Positions 51,640 to 61,707 of a DNA stretch of 64,000 bases are shown here, one piece after another. The notes under the pieces are model-generated. The model saw only the letters and a program-made list of their open reading frames with translations. It searched no databases and was not told the origin of the DNA. Location: the NCBI RefSeq assembly GCF_900182605.1, contig NZ_FXTB01000001.1, forward strand, positions 372,001-436,000, read 5' to 3'. The stretch comes from Saccharicrinis carchari (lineage in GTDB: Bacteria > Bacteroidota > Bacteroidia > Bacteroidales > Marinilabiliaceae). The translations under genes and the position numbers were made by a program. How positions within the stretch are numbered: position 1 is the first letter of the stretch; each line of letters starts with the position of its first letter.

Positions 51640-54447
51640 ATGGATTACAATTTTAAAGCCATCGAAAATAAATGGCAGCAGCAGTGGATAAAGGATAAAA
51701 CCTACAAAGTAGATATAGACAAAGACCGACCAAAATTTTACGTGTTGGATATGTTTCCGTATCCTTCCGGTGCGGGCTTGCATGTGGGCCACCCACTGGG
51801 TTACATTGCTTCGGATATATACAGCCGCTTTAAAAGGCTCAATGGCTTTAATGTTTTGCATCCCATGGGATATGATGCCTATGGTTTACCCGCAGAGCAA
51901 TATGCCATTCAAACAGGACAGCATCCGGCTATTACCACCGAAAAAAACCTGAACCGCTATCGCGAGCAACTGGACAAGATAGGTTTTTGCTACGATTGGG
52001 ATCGGGAAATAAAAACATGTGATCCATCCTATTATCATTGGACACAATGGGCCTTTATACAGATGTTTAACAGCTACTACTGTAATCAGGCAAAAAAGGC
52101 AAGACCCATTGCTGAATTAATTCAGGCATTTAATGCAAGTGGCACGCAAGGTCTGGATATAGCCCAGACGGAGCAGCTGGAGTTTACCTCTGCGCAATGG
52201 AAGGCAAAATCTGACAAACAACAACAAGAAATATTATTAAACTACCGCCTGGCCTACCTGGCCGATACTATGGTAAACTGGTGCCCTGCACTTGGAACGG
52301 TATTGGCCAATGACGAGGTGAAGGAAGGCATTTCAGTGCGCGGAGGCCACCCTGTAGAGCAAAAGGTGATGCGCCAATGGTTGCTTCGTGTTTCGGCCTA
52401 TGCACAAAGGTTATTAGATGGTTTGGACAGCGTTGATTGGACAGAATCGTTAACGGAGATACAACGCAATTGGATTGGCAGGAGCGAAGGTGCGGAAATG
52501 ATATTCAAGGTAAAAAATTCCGATGTTGAGATGAAGGTATTTACTACCCGGGCCGATACCGTGTTTGGCGTAACCTTTATGGTGCTGGCGCCCGAAAGCG
52601 AATTGGTAGATGCCTTAACCACCTCCGAACAACGCGACGAAGTAGATGCCTATATTTTCGAAACCAATAAAAAAACGGAGAGGGAGCGTCAGGCCGAGGT
52701 GAAAAAGGTAAGCGGTGTGTTTTCAGGCTCCTATGCCATTAATCCTTTATCGGGTGAGGAAATTCCGGTTTGGATAGGGGACTATGTGTTGGCCGGATAC
52801 GGAACCGGTGCAATTATGGCCGTACCCGGTCACGACTCCCGTGACTTTGCTTTTGCCCGACACTTTAACCTGCCTATATTGCAAGTGGTTCTGCCCGAAG
52901 GTGAAGAAGCTACCGACCCGGCAACCTGGAACGATTCCAAAGATTCTAAGGCGGGAACCATGATTAACTCCGGTTTTCTTAACGGTTTAAACGTTCCGGA
53001 GGCCATAGCCAAAACAAAAGAGTATATCCGCGAAAAGCAAGTAGGCGATGTGCAAATCAATTATCGATTGCGCGATGCCATTTTTAGCCGTCAACGCTAT
53101 TGGGGCGAACCTTTTCCGGTTTATTACAAAGATGGTATGCCACAAATGATAAGCGAAGACGATTTACCCTTAACATTACCCGAAGTAGATAAGTTTTTAC
53201 CTACCGAAAAAGGGGAGCCTCCATTGGGACGAGCCAAAAACTGGGTTTACAAAGATGCTTATCCCTTAGAGTTGAATACCATGCCTGGCTTTGCAGGCTC
53301 TTCAGCGTATTATTTGCGTTACATGGATCCGCAAAATGATAAAGCACTGGTAGGTAAGGAAGCGAACGAATACTGGCAGGACGTAGATTTATATATTGGT
53401 GGTACCGAACATGCCACAGGCCATTTGATTTATTCGCGATTCTGGAATAAATTTTTGTATGATAGGGGCTATGTGGTTAAAGATGAGCCATATAAAAAGC
53501 TAATTAACCAGGGTATGATTCAAGGCAGATCCAATTTTGTATACCGGATTAATGGCAGTAATCGATTTGTATCATATAACCTGCGCGATCAATATGAAAC
53601 TACCGCGCTGCATGTGGATGTAAATATTGTACACAACGATGTGCTTGATATAGATGCCTTTCGTAAATGGAATCCTGAATATAAAGATGCGGAGTTTATT
53701 TTGGAAGACCAATCAGAAGACAATGATGGCGGGAAATACATTTGCGGATGGGCTATTGAAAAAATGTCCAAGTCGATGTTTAATGTAGTTAATCCTGATG
53801 ACATCATAGAGGAATACGGAGCAGATACCCTGCGCTTGTACGAAATGTTTTTAGGTCCATTGGAGCAAAGCAAACCCTGGAATACCAATGGTATTGATGG
53901 AGTACATAAGTTTTTGCGCAAGACCTGGCATTTGTTTTTCGATCAGCAGAATGTGTTAAATGTGTCTAACGAAAAAGCAAGCAAGGACGAGTTAAAAGTA
54001 TTGCACAAAACTATCAAAAAAATTACCGACGATATAGAGCGTTTTTCGTTTAACACCTGTGTGAGTGCTTTTATGATATGTGTAAATGAACTCAACGAAT
54101 TGAGCTGCAATAAACGCGAAATATTGGAACCGCTCACCGTGCTCTTAGCTCCTTTTGCCCCGCACCTTGGCGAAGAACTTTGGCGCAACTTAGGAAAAAC
54201 AACCACGGTATGTGATGCACAATGGCCCGTTTTTGAGGCAAAACATTTGGTAGAGTCTACTTTTACCTATCCGGTATCGTTTAATGGTAAAATGCGTTTT
54301 AAGTTAGAAATGCCTGTAGATGCTACCCGCGAAGCAATAGAGGAAGCCGTTAAAAACCATGATAGTGCACAAAAATGGCTCGATGGTAAAACCATGAGAA
54401 AAATCATCATTGTACCTAATAAAATAATCAACGTGGTAGTGGGTTAA
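51640..54447 (+). CDS. leuS: Leucyl-tRNA synthetase
   Basis: A 935-residue class I synthetase charging tRNA-Leu. HIGH-type motif HVGH at 48-51 in [10 protein letters not shown] and KMSKS at about 708-712 ([15 protein letters not shown]). The editing CP1 domain is in the middle, with the [13 protein letters not shown] threonine-rich segment and [15 protein letters not shown]. The length is at the long end for LeuS, as usual in Bacteroidota. The C-terminal anticodon-binding and small VNGK-like ([13 protein letters not shown]) domains are intact. It is probably monocistronic, with the YitT gene 54 nt downstream. Confidence 0.97.
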   Translation: MDYNFKAIENKWQQQWIKDKTYKVDIDKDRPKFYVLDMFPYPSGAGLHVGHPLGYIASDIYSRFKRLNGFNVLHPMGYDAYGLPAEQYAIQTGQHPAITTEKNLNRYREQLDKIGFCYDWDREIKTCDPSYYHWTQWAFIQMFNSYYCNQAKKARPIAELIQAFNASGTQGLDIAQTEQLEFTSAQWKAKSDKQQQEILLNYRLAYLADTMVNWCPALGTVLANDEVKEGISVRGGHPVEQKVMRQWLLRVSAYAQRLLDGLDSVDWTESLTEIQRNWIGRSEGAEMIFKVKNSDVEMKVFTTRADTVFGVTFMVLAPESELVDALTTSEQRDEVDAYIFETNKKTERERQAEVKKVSGVFSGSYAINPLSGEEIPVWIGDYVLAGYGTGAIMAVPGHDSRDFAFARHFNLPILQVVLPEGEEATDPATWNDSKDSKAGTMINSGFLNGLNVPEAIAKTKEYIREKQVGDVQINYRLRDAIFSRQRYWGEPFPVYYKDGMPQMISEDDLPLTLPEVDKFLPTEKGEPPLGRAKNWVYKDAYPLELNTMPGFAGSSAYYLRYMDPQNDKALVGKEANEYWQDVDLYIGGTEHATGHLIYSRFWNKFLYDRGYVVKDEPYKKLINQGMIQGRSNFVYRINGSNRFVSYNLRDQYETTALHVDVNIVHNDVLDIDAFRKWNPEYKDAEFILEDQSEDNDGGKYICGWAIEKMSKSMFNVVNPDDIIEEYGADTLRLYEMFLGPLEQSKPWNTNGIDGVHKFLRKTWHLFFDQQNVLNVSNEKASKDELKVLHKTIKKITDDIERFSFNTCVSAFMICVNELNELSCNKREILEPLTVLLAPFAPHLGEELWRNLGKTTTVCDAQWPVFEAKHLVESTFTYPVSFNGKMRFKLEMPVDATREAIEEAVKNHDSAQKWLDGKTMRKIIIVPNKIINVVVG

Positions 54448-54501
54448 TCTCATTACCTTTACCTTACTTTGCCGAAAATTTAACATACTGATTTTTTGGT
54501 A

Positions 54502-55362
54502 ATGATTAAACAAAAACTAATTAGAGAAGGCAAGTCCTATGTTGTTTTAACTTTTGCCCTTTTTATGGCCTGTGTGGGATGGGCCGGCTTCATCATTCCT
54601 TCCGGAATTGTTGGAGGTGGTGTAACAGGTCTGTCGAGTATATTTTACTTGTTATGGGGATGGGATGTTGGAGTTACCGTGCTTGTTATCAATGTTGTAT
54701 TGGTGCTATTGGCTATTAAGATATTGGGCTTTTCATCAGGGGTAAAAAGTGTTTACGGCATAGTGGTTTTTGCCGCTTTCTTATCTTTTCTGATGACCAA
54801 ATTTGATGGTCCCGTAGTAAAGGACTCTTTTATGGCCACTTTGATTGGAGCATCTTTGGCGGGCTCCGGTGCCGGTCTTATTTTTGTTCAGGGCGGCAGT
54901 ACCGGCGGTACTGATATCCTTGCCATGATCATAAATAAGTACCGGAATATAAGTTTAGGCAGGCTTTTACTTATGATGGACGTTGTCATCATCCTTTCGT
55001 CTTACTTTGTTTTTCACGATATAGAAAAAGTAATGTATGGATTTATCGCCATGGCTATCTACGGATACTCCATCGATATGGTAATATCGGGTAATAAATC
55101 TACCGTTCAGCTTTTTATCATCAGTAAAAAATACCAGGAAATCTCTAACCAGATAGTTCATGTGGCCGGCAAAGGCGTTACTATTTTAGATGGAGTAGGG
55201 GGGTACTCCGGTGAAGAAAAGAAAATTCTGATGGTGATTGCCAAAAAGCGTACTTCATCCGTACTATTTAGAATAATCAGAGATATTGATCCTGATTCTT
55301 TTGTAACAATGGGTACTGTTGCAGGCGTATATGGGCCGGGTTTCGAAGAGATTAGGGCATAG
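54502..55362 (+). CDS. YitT family membrane protein (DUF161/DUF2179)
   Basis: A 286-residue protein. The ATG at 54502 is chosen over a TTG two codons upstream. About five TM segments carry the conserved GFIIPSGIVGGGVTGLSSIFY and FVQGGSTGGTDILAMI glycine-rich repeats of the YitT membrane part. A cytoplasmic DUF2179 domain (about 205-285) contains GKGVTILDGVGGYSGEEKKILMVI. The transport or regulatory role of YitT proteins is unknown. It follows leuS at 54 nt and may share its transcript. Confidence 0.9.
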   Translation: MIKQKLIREGKSYVVLTFALFMACVGWAGFIIPSGIVGGGVTGLSSIFYLLWGWDVGVTVLVINVVLVLLAIKILGFSSGVKSVYGIVVFAAFLSFLMTKFDGPVVKDSFMATLIGASLAGSGAGLIFVQGGSTGGTDILAMIINKYRNISLGRLLLMMDVVIILSSYFVFHDIEKVMYGFIAMAIYGYSIDMVISGNKSTVQLFIISKKYQEISNQIVHVAGKGVTILDGVGGYSGEEKKILMVIAKKRTSSVLFRIIRDIDPDSFVTMGTVAGVYGPGFEEIRA

Positions 55363-55501
55363 AAAACAAGTGCCTCCATCGCTGAACAACAACCTTTAAC
55401 AATACCCTACGGGGTTTCATTAGTATTTTTTACACAAATTATATACATTGCGCCTTTTCTTAACAAGCAACAACACAACAACACAACAACATTTGAATAA
55501 G

Positions 55502-56782
55502 ATGACGCAAAGATTTTTTATTAACATTCCTCGTTTATTCCTTTTTTCACTAATTATCTTATTAATTAGCGGCTGTGATGCTGATAAGAAGAAAAGTGAA
55601 GAGGAAGAAACTAAATTCGATTCGCTGGCTGTTCTGCCGAAAATGAAGCCGTTAAATTTAAAATACGGTTTACCTGTAGATTCTTTTATAGTAGAAAACA
55701 ATACCGTAAAACGTAATGAGTTTTTAGCTACTATACTGCTTAAATATAAAATACCGTATAATCAAATCGACCTGTTAGCCAAAAAAAGCAAGGAAGTTTT
55801 TGATGTGCGAAAAATTAAGGTGGGCAACCCTTACGCTGTATTCATGGGTCGCGATTCTGCCCAAACCGCCCATTACTTTGTTTACGAGATAGATAAGATA
55901 AACTATATCGTATATAACCTGAGCGATTCCGCCGGTATAAGCCTTGGCCAAAAGCCGGTACGTAAAGTGGCCAAAACAGCTACAGGAGCTATTACCTCTT
56001 CGCTGTGGAATGCTATGACAGAAAACAACACCAACCCTGTTATGGCTTTGGAGCTTTCGGACATATACGCCTGGACAGTTGATTTTTTTGGGATAGGAAA
56101 AGGGGATTACTTTAAGGTGATGTATACTGAAAATTATGTGGATTCGGTATCGGTGGGCATCAGCTCTATTGAGGCTGCGCTGTTCCACCATCGAGGCGAT
56201 AATTATTATGCATTTAACTTTCCGGAAGACAGTGTTACCTATAATTACTTCGATGAAGATGGGAAGAGCTTAAGAAAAGCATTTTTAAAAGCCCCCTTGA
56301 AATTTTCAAGGATAAGCAGCCGGTTCTCCAACAGCCGATTCCATCCGGTTTTAAAAATAAGACGACCGCATCATGGAGTAGACTATGCTGCACCCAAGGG
56401 TACTCACGTTTTTAGTATTGGCGATGGTAGGGTTTCGCAAAAAGGCTATCAAGCGCGGGGCGGTGGTAATTATTTAAAAATTAAGCACAATAGCGTTTAT
56501 ACCACAGTTTATATGCACCTGAATGGCTTTGCCAAAGGAATAAAAAAAGGCACTAAGGTAAAACAGGGGCAATTAATTGGTTACGTTGGTTCTACGGGCT
56601 TGTCAACTGGTCCGCATCTGGACTATCGAGTATATAAAAACGGCAAGCCCATTGACCCTTTAAAAATAAAGGCACCACCTGTAGCACCGGTAAAAAAGGA
56701 AGACGAAAAACGGTTTAAAGCATTTTATAAGCCACTTAAAAAAATGCTCGATGAGTTGGCTTTGCCGGTAGCGGCACAATAA
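55502..56782 (+). CDS. M23 family peptidoglycan endopeptidase, lipoprotein
   Basis: A 426-residue lipoprotein. The ATG at 55502 gives a signal with ILLISGC (lipid Cys near residue 23); the upstream extension to 55448 is not export-like. A middle region (about 60-260) has a LysM/OapA-like opening, NEFLATILLKYKI. The M23 (LytM) domain spans about 280-385: His 290-291 and Asp 294 in HHGVDYAAPKG, YTTVYMHLNGF, and HLDYR (His near 372) as zinc and catalytic ligands. All ligands are present, so it is probably an active peptidoglycan hydrolase on the inner face of the outer membrane. A Lys-rich C-terminus follows. Confidence 0.92.
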   Translation: MTQRFFINIPRLFLFSLIILLISGCDADKKKSEEEETKFDSLAVLPKMKPLNLKYGLPVDSFIVENNTVKRNEFLATILLKYKIPYNQIDLLAKKSKEVFDVRKIKVGNPYAVFMGRDSAQTAHYFVYEIDKINYIVYNLSDSAGISLGQKPVRKVAKTATGAITSSLWNAMTENNTNPVMALELSDIYAWTVDFFGIGKGDYFKVMYTENYVDSVSVGISSIEAALFHHRGDNYYAFNFPEDSVTYNYFDEDGKSLRKAFLKAPLKFSRISSRFSNSRFHPVLKIRRPHHGVDYAAPKGTHVFSIGDGRVSQKGYQARGGGNYLKIKHNSVYTTVYMHLNGFAKGIKKGTKVKQGQLIGYVGSTGLSTGPHLDYRVYKNGKPIDPLKIKAPPVAPVKKEDEKRFKAFYKPLKKMLDELALPVAAQ

Positions 56783-56890
56783 AAAAGGTAGCTGCGAAAA
56801 TAGTAAGTGCTATTAATGCAAAAAAAACCGACATAGCCAGATACAGCTTATTTTTTTAAAGTATTCATAAAATGGGGGATCAAACGGGGA

Positions 56891-57463
56891 TTAAACCATG
56901 TCTAGTGGTTTGCGCTTGTTACCTTTTAATGTTTTAAAATGCGACGGTGTAAGTCCCGTTACCTTTTTAAACTGGCTCGAGAGGTGCTGAACACTGCTAT
57001 AACCCAATTGGAAAGCAATTTCGCTTAATGTAAACTCGTTATACACCAATAACTCTTTGGCTTTTTCTATTTTTTGATTGATGATATACCTTTCAATGGT
57101 AATGCCTTCAACCGAAGAAAAAAGATGACTGAGATAGGAGTAATCGTATCCAATTTCTTTCGAGATAATTTCGGAGCTGGTCATGTTTAATGAGGTTTCA
57201 CCCGGCTGCTGTATTCTTTCGATTATAAGCGTTTTGATACGTTCAATCAACTTACTTTTTTTATCATCGATAAGTTCAAACTCGTTGGCATGCAACATTT
57301 TCCGTACTTCGGATAATTTAGGCTCATTGAGTGGAGATTTAACAATTACTTGTCCTAACTCAATACTTTCCACTTCTATGCCTAAGTTGCTAAGTTCATC
57401 CTTAATTACTTTTATGCAGCGCTTGCATACCATGTTTTTTATATAGAGGCTGGTTGTATTCAT
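56891..57463 (-). CDS. AraC-type regulator with HMA-like N-terminal domain
   Basis: A 190-residue regulator. Residues 1-70 resemble a heavy-metal-associated fold: a strand, then NMVCKRCIKVI with Cys 13 and 16 in the metal-loop position, then a helix and strands. Residues 85-190 are an AraC/XylS DNA-binding domain: SEIISKEIGYDYSYLSHLFSS for the first helix-turn-helix, then LSEIAFQLGYSSVQHLSSQFKKVTGLTPSHFK for the second. So a metal-sensing activator is likely, acting perhaps on the copper island about 11 kb away; that target is inference. A perfect -7 box stands 4 nt before the ATG. Confidence 0.88.
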   Translation of the reverse strand: MNTTSLYIKNMVCKRCIKVIKDELSNLGIEVESIELGQVIVKSPLNEPKLSEVRKMLHANEFELIDDKKSKLIERIKTLIIERIQQPGETSLNMTSSEIISKEIGYDYSYLSHLFSSVEGITIERYIINQKIEKAKELLVYNEFTLSEIAFQLGYSSVQHLSSQFKKVTGLTPSHFKTLKGNKRKPLDMV

Positions 57464-57467
57464 AGGA

Positions 57468-57475
57468 CAAAGATA
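57468..57475 (-). promoter_or_regulatory. -7 box of the AraC/HMA regulator, leaderless
   Basis: TATCTTTG on the minus strand, an exact TAnnTTTG box, ends 4 nt before the ATG at 57463. Transcription would start at or next to the ATG, giving a leaderless mRNA. No -33 TTTG is seen at 19-21 nt. Confidence 0.55.
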
Positions 57476-57568
57476 CAGAATAAAAAGGTTAAGCCATCGT
57501 AGTCAATAGGCCTCAGGGAAATGGATGTGAGGACTTCACATAAGACAAAAAACTCCCTAATGAATGGC

Positions 57569-58558
57569 TTATTCAATAATTTTTATCTCGTCGATACAAA
57601 CAAAAGGTGGTGTGTTTATCTTGTCCGGATCGCGGTCCGAAGAAGTCATCACAAATTCCATTCGGGATACTTTACCTATGCTTTGTAAGTTAAAAGTGGT
57701 CCATTCGCCAAGGATGCTGTTATTGCGGTTGCTGCCGGTAGTGTAATCGGCCAGCATTATATCCACACTGCCCCGTTGGGTACCGTTTTTATTAAACCCG
57801 GTGATAGTAAGTTTGAGCCAATCTTTTTCGGTGCCCATGGTTCCACCAAATCGTTTTGAACCGTGTTTGCCGTTTTGTATGGCATCGTAAACGTAGTAGG
57901 TATTGTTTACGGATATACTTTTAAAAAGATGGTCTTCTCCATCGGCAGTCTCCAGTGAAATGCTACCCCCATAGGCATCGAGCATAATAACGCCGAATAT
58001 GGATGTAGTACGCTCGAGTGGCTTTTTGTACGCGCTGAATTTCTCCATATCTTCGGATGATTTATTTCCGATAAGGTTAGAATAGGTAAAGCCTGTCCAG
58101 TTTTCGCTTGTACTGTTACCATTTACTTCAAACCTTATTTTATCGGATACAAAGGAGCTAATGTTGTTTGTGTTTACCCAAAAACTATCCGTTGCCAATT
58201 CCTTTTCATCAAAATCGATAAGGTACATGGATTGCACGGGGATTAGGGTATCCACCGCGCCCCGTGCATTTTTTACAGAAAAAGTATATTCCAGATACTG
58301 CAAAGATTTGGGTATCAAACGCAAATCTTTTTCTTCCGAAACAAGCTCATTGTTCAGCATCCATGTGTACGTGGAGTTGATGTCGTAGGTTATTTTTGGC
58401 GAAAGAGTTATAGTGTCATTCACTTTAACTTCGTAAACACCCAAGGGCATGTTGATGTATATTTCGGAAGGTGGAATATCCTTGATTTTATTTTCGCACG
58501 ACGATACTAATACTAGCGTTAACAGGCATGTTGTTAGATATATAAGATACTTGCTCAT
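57569..58558 (-). CDS. DUF4465 domain lipoprotein
   Basis: A 329-residue lipoprotein. The ATG at 58558 gives a signal ending LVLVSSC (lipid Cys near residue 19), while the open frame to 58651 adds a non-export-like extension. An Ig-like beta domain (about 30-110, with TYTWMLNNE and LEYTFSVKNARG) precedes a DUF4465 domain (about 120-329) with ENWTGFTYSN, FGVIMLDAYGGSISLE, LKLTITGFNKNG, FNLQSIGKVSRMEFVMTSSD and the final CIDEIKI. DUF4465 is a jelly-roll-like module of Bacteroidota surface proteins. Ligand unknown; no TonB receptor gene adjoins it. It lies 105 nt upstream of the AraC/HMA gene on the same strand. Confidence 0.85.
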   Translation of the reverse strand: MSKYLIYLTTCLLTLVLVSSCENKIKDIPPSEIYINMPLGVYEVKVNDTITLSPKITYDINSTYTWMLNNELVSEEKDLRLIPKSLQYLEYTFSVKNARGAVDTLIPVQSMYLIDFDEKELATDSFWVNTNNISSFVSDKIRFEVNGNSTSENWTGFTYSNLIGNKSSEDMEKFSAYKKPLERTTSIFGVIMLDAYGGSISLETADGEDHLFKSISVNNTYYVYDAIQNGKHGSKRFGGTMGTEKDWLKLTITGFNKNGTQRGSVDIMLADYTTGSNRNNSILGEWTTFNLQSIGKVSRMEFVMTSSDRDPDKINTPPFVCIDEIKIIE

Positions 58559-58772
58559 TTTAAATTTTACTACTATTTCAATGAATTTTGGTTCGCAAAT
58601 TTCTGAAAATATGCTTATTAGTTGTTTACTTTCAATTATGCCAAAGCACATAATTAAATTACAGCGCCATTATAGTCCGGATTTGTTTTGTTTCCTGTCC
58701 ATCTGTTATTAGCCCGACCCGCTAAAAACTGCGAACACCACCTTTTATTAAGTACATGACAATTACTGCACC

Positions 58773-60206
58773 TTAATAAGTATGACCCGAGGATTTAAGA
58801 TGATGCTCTATAAAATCCGGAACTTGTTCGGCTCCAATGCGTTTGGCAATAATCGTTTTGTTTTCGTCCAATATATAAATGGCCGGTGTACTGTAAATGT
58901 CGTACAGGTTACGAAAGTTACTCTGGTGGTACGGGTCATAAACATTAATCCACTCTTCCAGTTGATGTTCTGTAATAAATTCGCTCCATGCTTTGGTTTC
59001 GTGCTGGGTATACACGGCAAATATTTTAACGCCCACATCGTGGTATTTGTCCCACACCAGTTCTTTAAGGGCAGGTATCTCTTTTTTGCAATGCCCGCAG
59101 TCCGTTTCCCAAAAAACCAGCACAGTCAATGGGGCATACACTTCACTCAGGCGAAAACTTTGGTTGTTGAACGATTGCATCTTTAAATCAGGTGCCTGAT
59201 TACCTATGAGGTTGGGTTTTAGTTTTGTGATGCGATCTTTTAGTTTTTCAATAAACTCCTCATCCACCCAGTCGGCCTTGCCCGAAAGGTAGTATTTTTC
59301 GCCCAAAGCCACCATGGCCGCATCCATACCCATTTGTTTGCTTTCGTTGGCCATATTAAAAGTAAACTGTATCAGGTATCTTTCCATTTCCTTATTGTCC
59401 TTCGCCATCTCGATTATTCGTACCGCTTCTTTTACGATGCTATCGGGCATGGGAACAACGGTTTTGGTAAAAAAGTTTTCGAGCTTTCCGGTAAAAAATG
59501 GTGTGCGTAACAGTCTGTCGTCGCTTAAATCCATATTATCGAAATAATGCTGTTTGTAATATTGATACCTTTTAACCTGAATTACCGAGTCGGGCAGATT
59601 GGTATCGTTGTACATGGGCACTTCAATATCGCGCATGGCCTTAACAAAAGAGGCTAAAAAAGTACCTTCATGTTCGCTTAAAATAGTATCCCAATAGGAG
59701 TTCACCTCAGCTGAAAGTTCGTTTAAACGCTTACGCCAAATGGCTGCGGAATCCGGGTGGGCTTCCCCCTTTTCTTTTAACTTTTTTTGCAGCGCACTCG
59801 CTGTAGCCTGTTTGTCAAAGATGAATTTTTGATAATCATTAAAAGCTTTTTCCTGCTTATTTCCATTTACCACTAAAGTTTGCACCGGGTTTTCTTTTTG
59901 GGCTGTAATTGCGAAATGTTGTTGATCGTCAATAATCAGGTCGAAGTAGCTTTTATCGGGCATATAAATAATATACACGCCGCCGGGGAGTTTTTTCGAT
60001 CCCGTAAAGGTGCCGCTTCCGTTGCTGTCTATTTGAATAGTATCGTTTACCAGCATTTTTTTATTAAAATAATGGCCCAATATTAAGGTGGTATCTTGCC
60101 AGCCTTTTAATGTAACGTCTATCTTATAACCTTGCGCCATGCCATTGGCACATAGTAAGCTTATCAGTAAAATACTCAAGCTCCGAAGTATTAATTTTGT
60201 GTTCAT
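58773..60206 (-). CDS. TlpA-type thiol-disulfide oxidoreductase with long N-terminal domain
   Basis: A 477-residue exported protein. The signal peptide (1-24, ending NGMAQ) is followed by a beta-rich DUF4369-like domain (about 25-125, with PGGVYIIYMPDKSYFDLII), a helical DUF5106-like region (about 125-325), and a C-terminal thioredoxin domain with active site DCGHCKKE (Cys about 370 and 373) and the cis-Pro in IYSTPAIYIL. Such proteins reduce disulfides in the periplasm, for example in cytochrome c maturation or stress. It ends a two-gene unit with the small membrane protein upstream (14-nt gap). Confidence 0.9.
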   Translation of the reverse strand: MNTKLILRSLSILLISLLCANGMAQGYKIDVTLKGWQDTTLILGHYFNKKMLVNDTIQIDSNGSGTFTGSKKLPGGVYIIYMPDKSYFDLIIDDQQHFAITAQKENPVQTLVVNGNKQEKAFNDYQKFIFDKQATASALQKKLKEKGEAHPDSAAIWRKRLNELSAEVNSYWDTILSEHEGTFLASFVKAMRDIEVPMYNDTNLPDSVIQVKRYQYYKQHYFDNMDLSDDRLLRTPFFTGKLENFFTKTVVPMPDSIVKEAVRIIEMAKDNKEMERYLIQFTFNMANESKQMGMDAAMVALGEKYYLSGKADWVDEEFIEKLKDRITKLKPNLIGNQAPDLKMQSFNNQSFRLSEVYAPLTVLVFWETDCGHCKKEIPALKELVWDKYHDVGVKIFAVYTQHETKAWSEFITEHQLEEWINVYDPYHQSNFRNLYDIYSTPAIYILDENKTIIAKRIGAEQVPDFIEHHLKSSGHTY

Positions 60207-60220
60207 AAAACTGTTTACTT

Positions 60221-60691
60221 TTAAATTGTGTTGAATTTGAGTTTCATTTTAATTGAATCAAGCATATTTTTTCTGGCGAAAATAAAAACTTCATTGTCGG
60301 TGATTTTTATATCTATATCTTGATTCAGGATAGCATTCAATAATCTGTCCAACTTTGTTTTTCTTATATATTTTTGATTCGCTTTAGTTGCGTCTGTGGC
60401 TATAAAACCTTTTTTTAATAGAACAGACTTGATCTTTTGGTTTATTGTTTTTTGGTCGTCGAATGCGCTTACCTTTAAAACGCCTCTTCTGTTTACGGCG
60501 GTGAAAATAAGTGAATAAGCTAAAGGAAATAGCAGTTGCATTATCCAGGATGCATCATTTAAAAACAGGCTGGGATTTCCTTTTATCAAGGTGAAAATAA
60601 ATACCGGTACATTGGTAAGAAGGAGTATTGATAACAGAAATAAAAATATTTCGGAATAGGAGACTTTAAATAAGGTTCTTACAAATTTCAT
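60221..60691 (-). CDS. Small membrane protein of unknown function
   Basis: A 156-residue protein. The ATG at 60691 (MKFVRTLFK) is chosen because the upstream codons are polar and repetitive. Two TM helices (about 13-35 and 46-66) are followed by a basic cytoplasmic tail (about 70-156) with a Lys-rich KIKSVLLKKGF pattern and a final alpha/beta segment. No family recognised. It precedes the thioredoxin gene by 14 nt, so the two are co-transcribed; its role is not predictable. Confidence 0.7.
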   Translation of the reverse strand: MKFVRTLFKVSYSEIFLFLLSILLLTNVPVFIFTLIKGNPSLFLNDASWIMQLLFPLAYSLIFTAVNRRGVLKVSAFDDQKTINQKIKSVLLKKGFIATDATKANQKYIRKTKLDRLLNAILNQDIDIKITDNEVFIFARKNMLDSIKMKLKFNTI

Positions 60692-60795
60692 TTTCTGTTG
60701 GTTTTGATTTGATTTTTGATGCCGGCGCATTGTTACAAAATAAGCTCATTTATTTTTGCTACTGACGCTCGGTATTTATCCTATTTACTCCAGCG

Positions 60796-61686
60796 CTAAT
60801 CTAAATTATTATAGTAACCCAATTTGTACATATCGTAAACAAGCATACTAGGGTTTTTGGCATACAAACATTTTTCCAGCCTTTTACCAAATACTCTAAA
60901 AAGGCTTTTATATAAACCTGATAATTTATACTTATGCAACAAATAGTGGTATTTTAAAATTCTTATGCGTTTTTCCATAAGCTTTTTGTCCTTGTTTCGT
61001 TTAGTAAGGAACTTTAATGTTTCTAACCTTTGTTCTGTTTTACGGATAAACTCTTCGTTACTTTCCAGTCCGATATGTACAACAGGATTATCAATGTGAA
61101 TAATTTGTATTCCCTTTTTTTCGAGCTCCATACCAAACATCGTATCCTCGTGCCCGGATCGCTGTATGGTTTCGTCAAAGCGAACGGTTTTAAAGAGTTC
61201 CTTCTTCACCAAAAAATTGTTCGACATAAAGCTTTTGTTGGGCACCCGGCTTCTAAGGGCTGCACTATGGTCTTCTTTCGCTTTTCCCACTTTCCAGCGC
61301 AATGATTTATCGGCGGAAGGCAAATGCTTTGGATGAACCCTGCCCCCGTAAATAATGGACAAATCGGCAGACAGGCAGGGAATGTAAGTCGCAATAAAAT
61401 CATCGGCAATATCCGAATCGCTATCTAAAAACAAGATTTGATTATGCGTGGCTTCCCGTGCCAGCCTGTTTCTGATGGCCGCACTCCCTAAATTTTTTTT
61501 TAACTCGATGTATTTTACTTCAGGTATCGACAGTAACTTACGGTTTGTGTTTTTATACCGATCCTCCGAGCCATCGTCCATAATAAGTATTTCAACGTCC
61601 AGGTTATTTTCCTTGGCCTGATACATCAGTTTATGCACTAGCGGTGTTATATTGTAATTAAAAACAGGAATACAGACTGACAGCAT
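60796..61686 (-). CDS. Glycosyltransferase family 2 protein
   Basis: A 296-residue GT-A glycosyltransferase. It has the LSVCIPVFNYN N-terminal strand, MDDGSEDRY (37-45) binding the nucleotide, NLGSAAIRNRL, and the DSD motif (88-90 in ILFLDSDSD). A later RSGHEDTMFGMELEKKG segment supplies the catalytic-base ED pair. There is no TM segment, so it is cytoplasmic or membrane-associated. Acceptor and sugar donor cannot be predicted. It starts 21 nt after the aminopeptidase P stop and is probably in the same transcript. Confidence 0.9.
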   Translation of the reverse strand: MLSVCIPVFNYNITPLVHKLMYQAKENNLDVEILIMDDGSEDRYKNTNRKLLSIPEVKYIELKKNLGSAAIRNRLAREATHNQILFLDSDSDIADDFIATYIPCLSADLSIIYGGRVHPKHLPSADKSLRWKVGKAKEDHSAALRSRVPNKSFMSNNFLVKKELFKTVRFDETIQRSGHEDTMFGMELEKKGIQIIHIDNPVVHIGLESNEEFIRKTEQRLETLKFLTKRNKDKKLMEKRIRILKYHYLLHKYKLSGLYKSLFRVFGKRLEKCLYAKNPSMLVYDMYKLGYYNNLD

Positions 61687-61707
61687 ATGTTGTTATGAAT
61701 AACGTTT

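Noticed and set aside
58449-58712. 87-codon plus-strand reading frame near the DUF4465 gene start
   Set aside because: Overlaps the lipoprotein signal region in antisense and lacks coding character.
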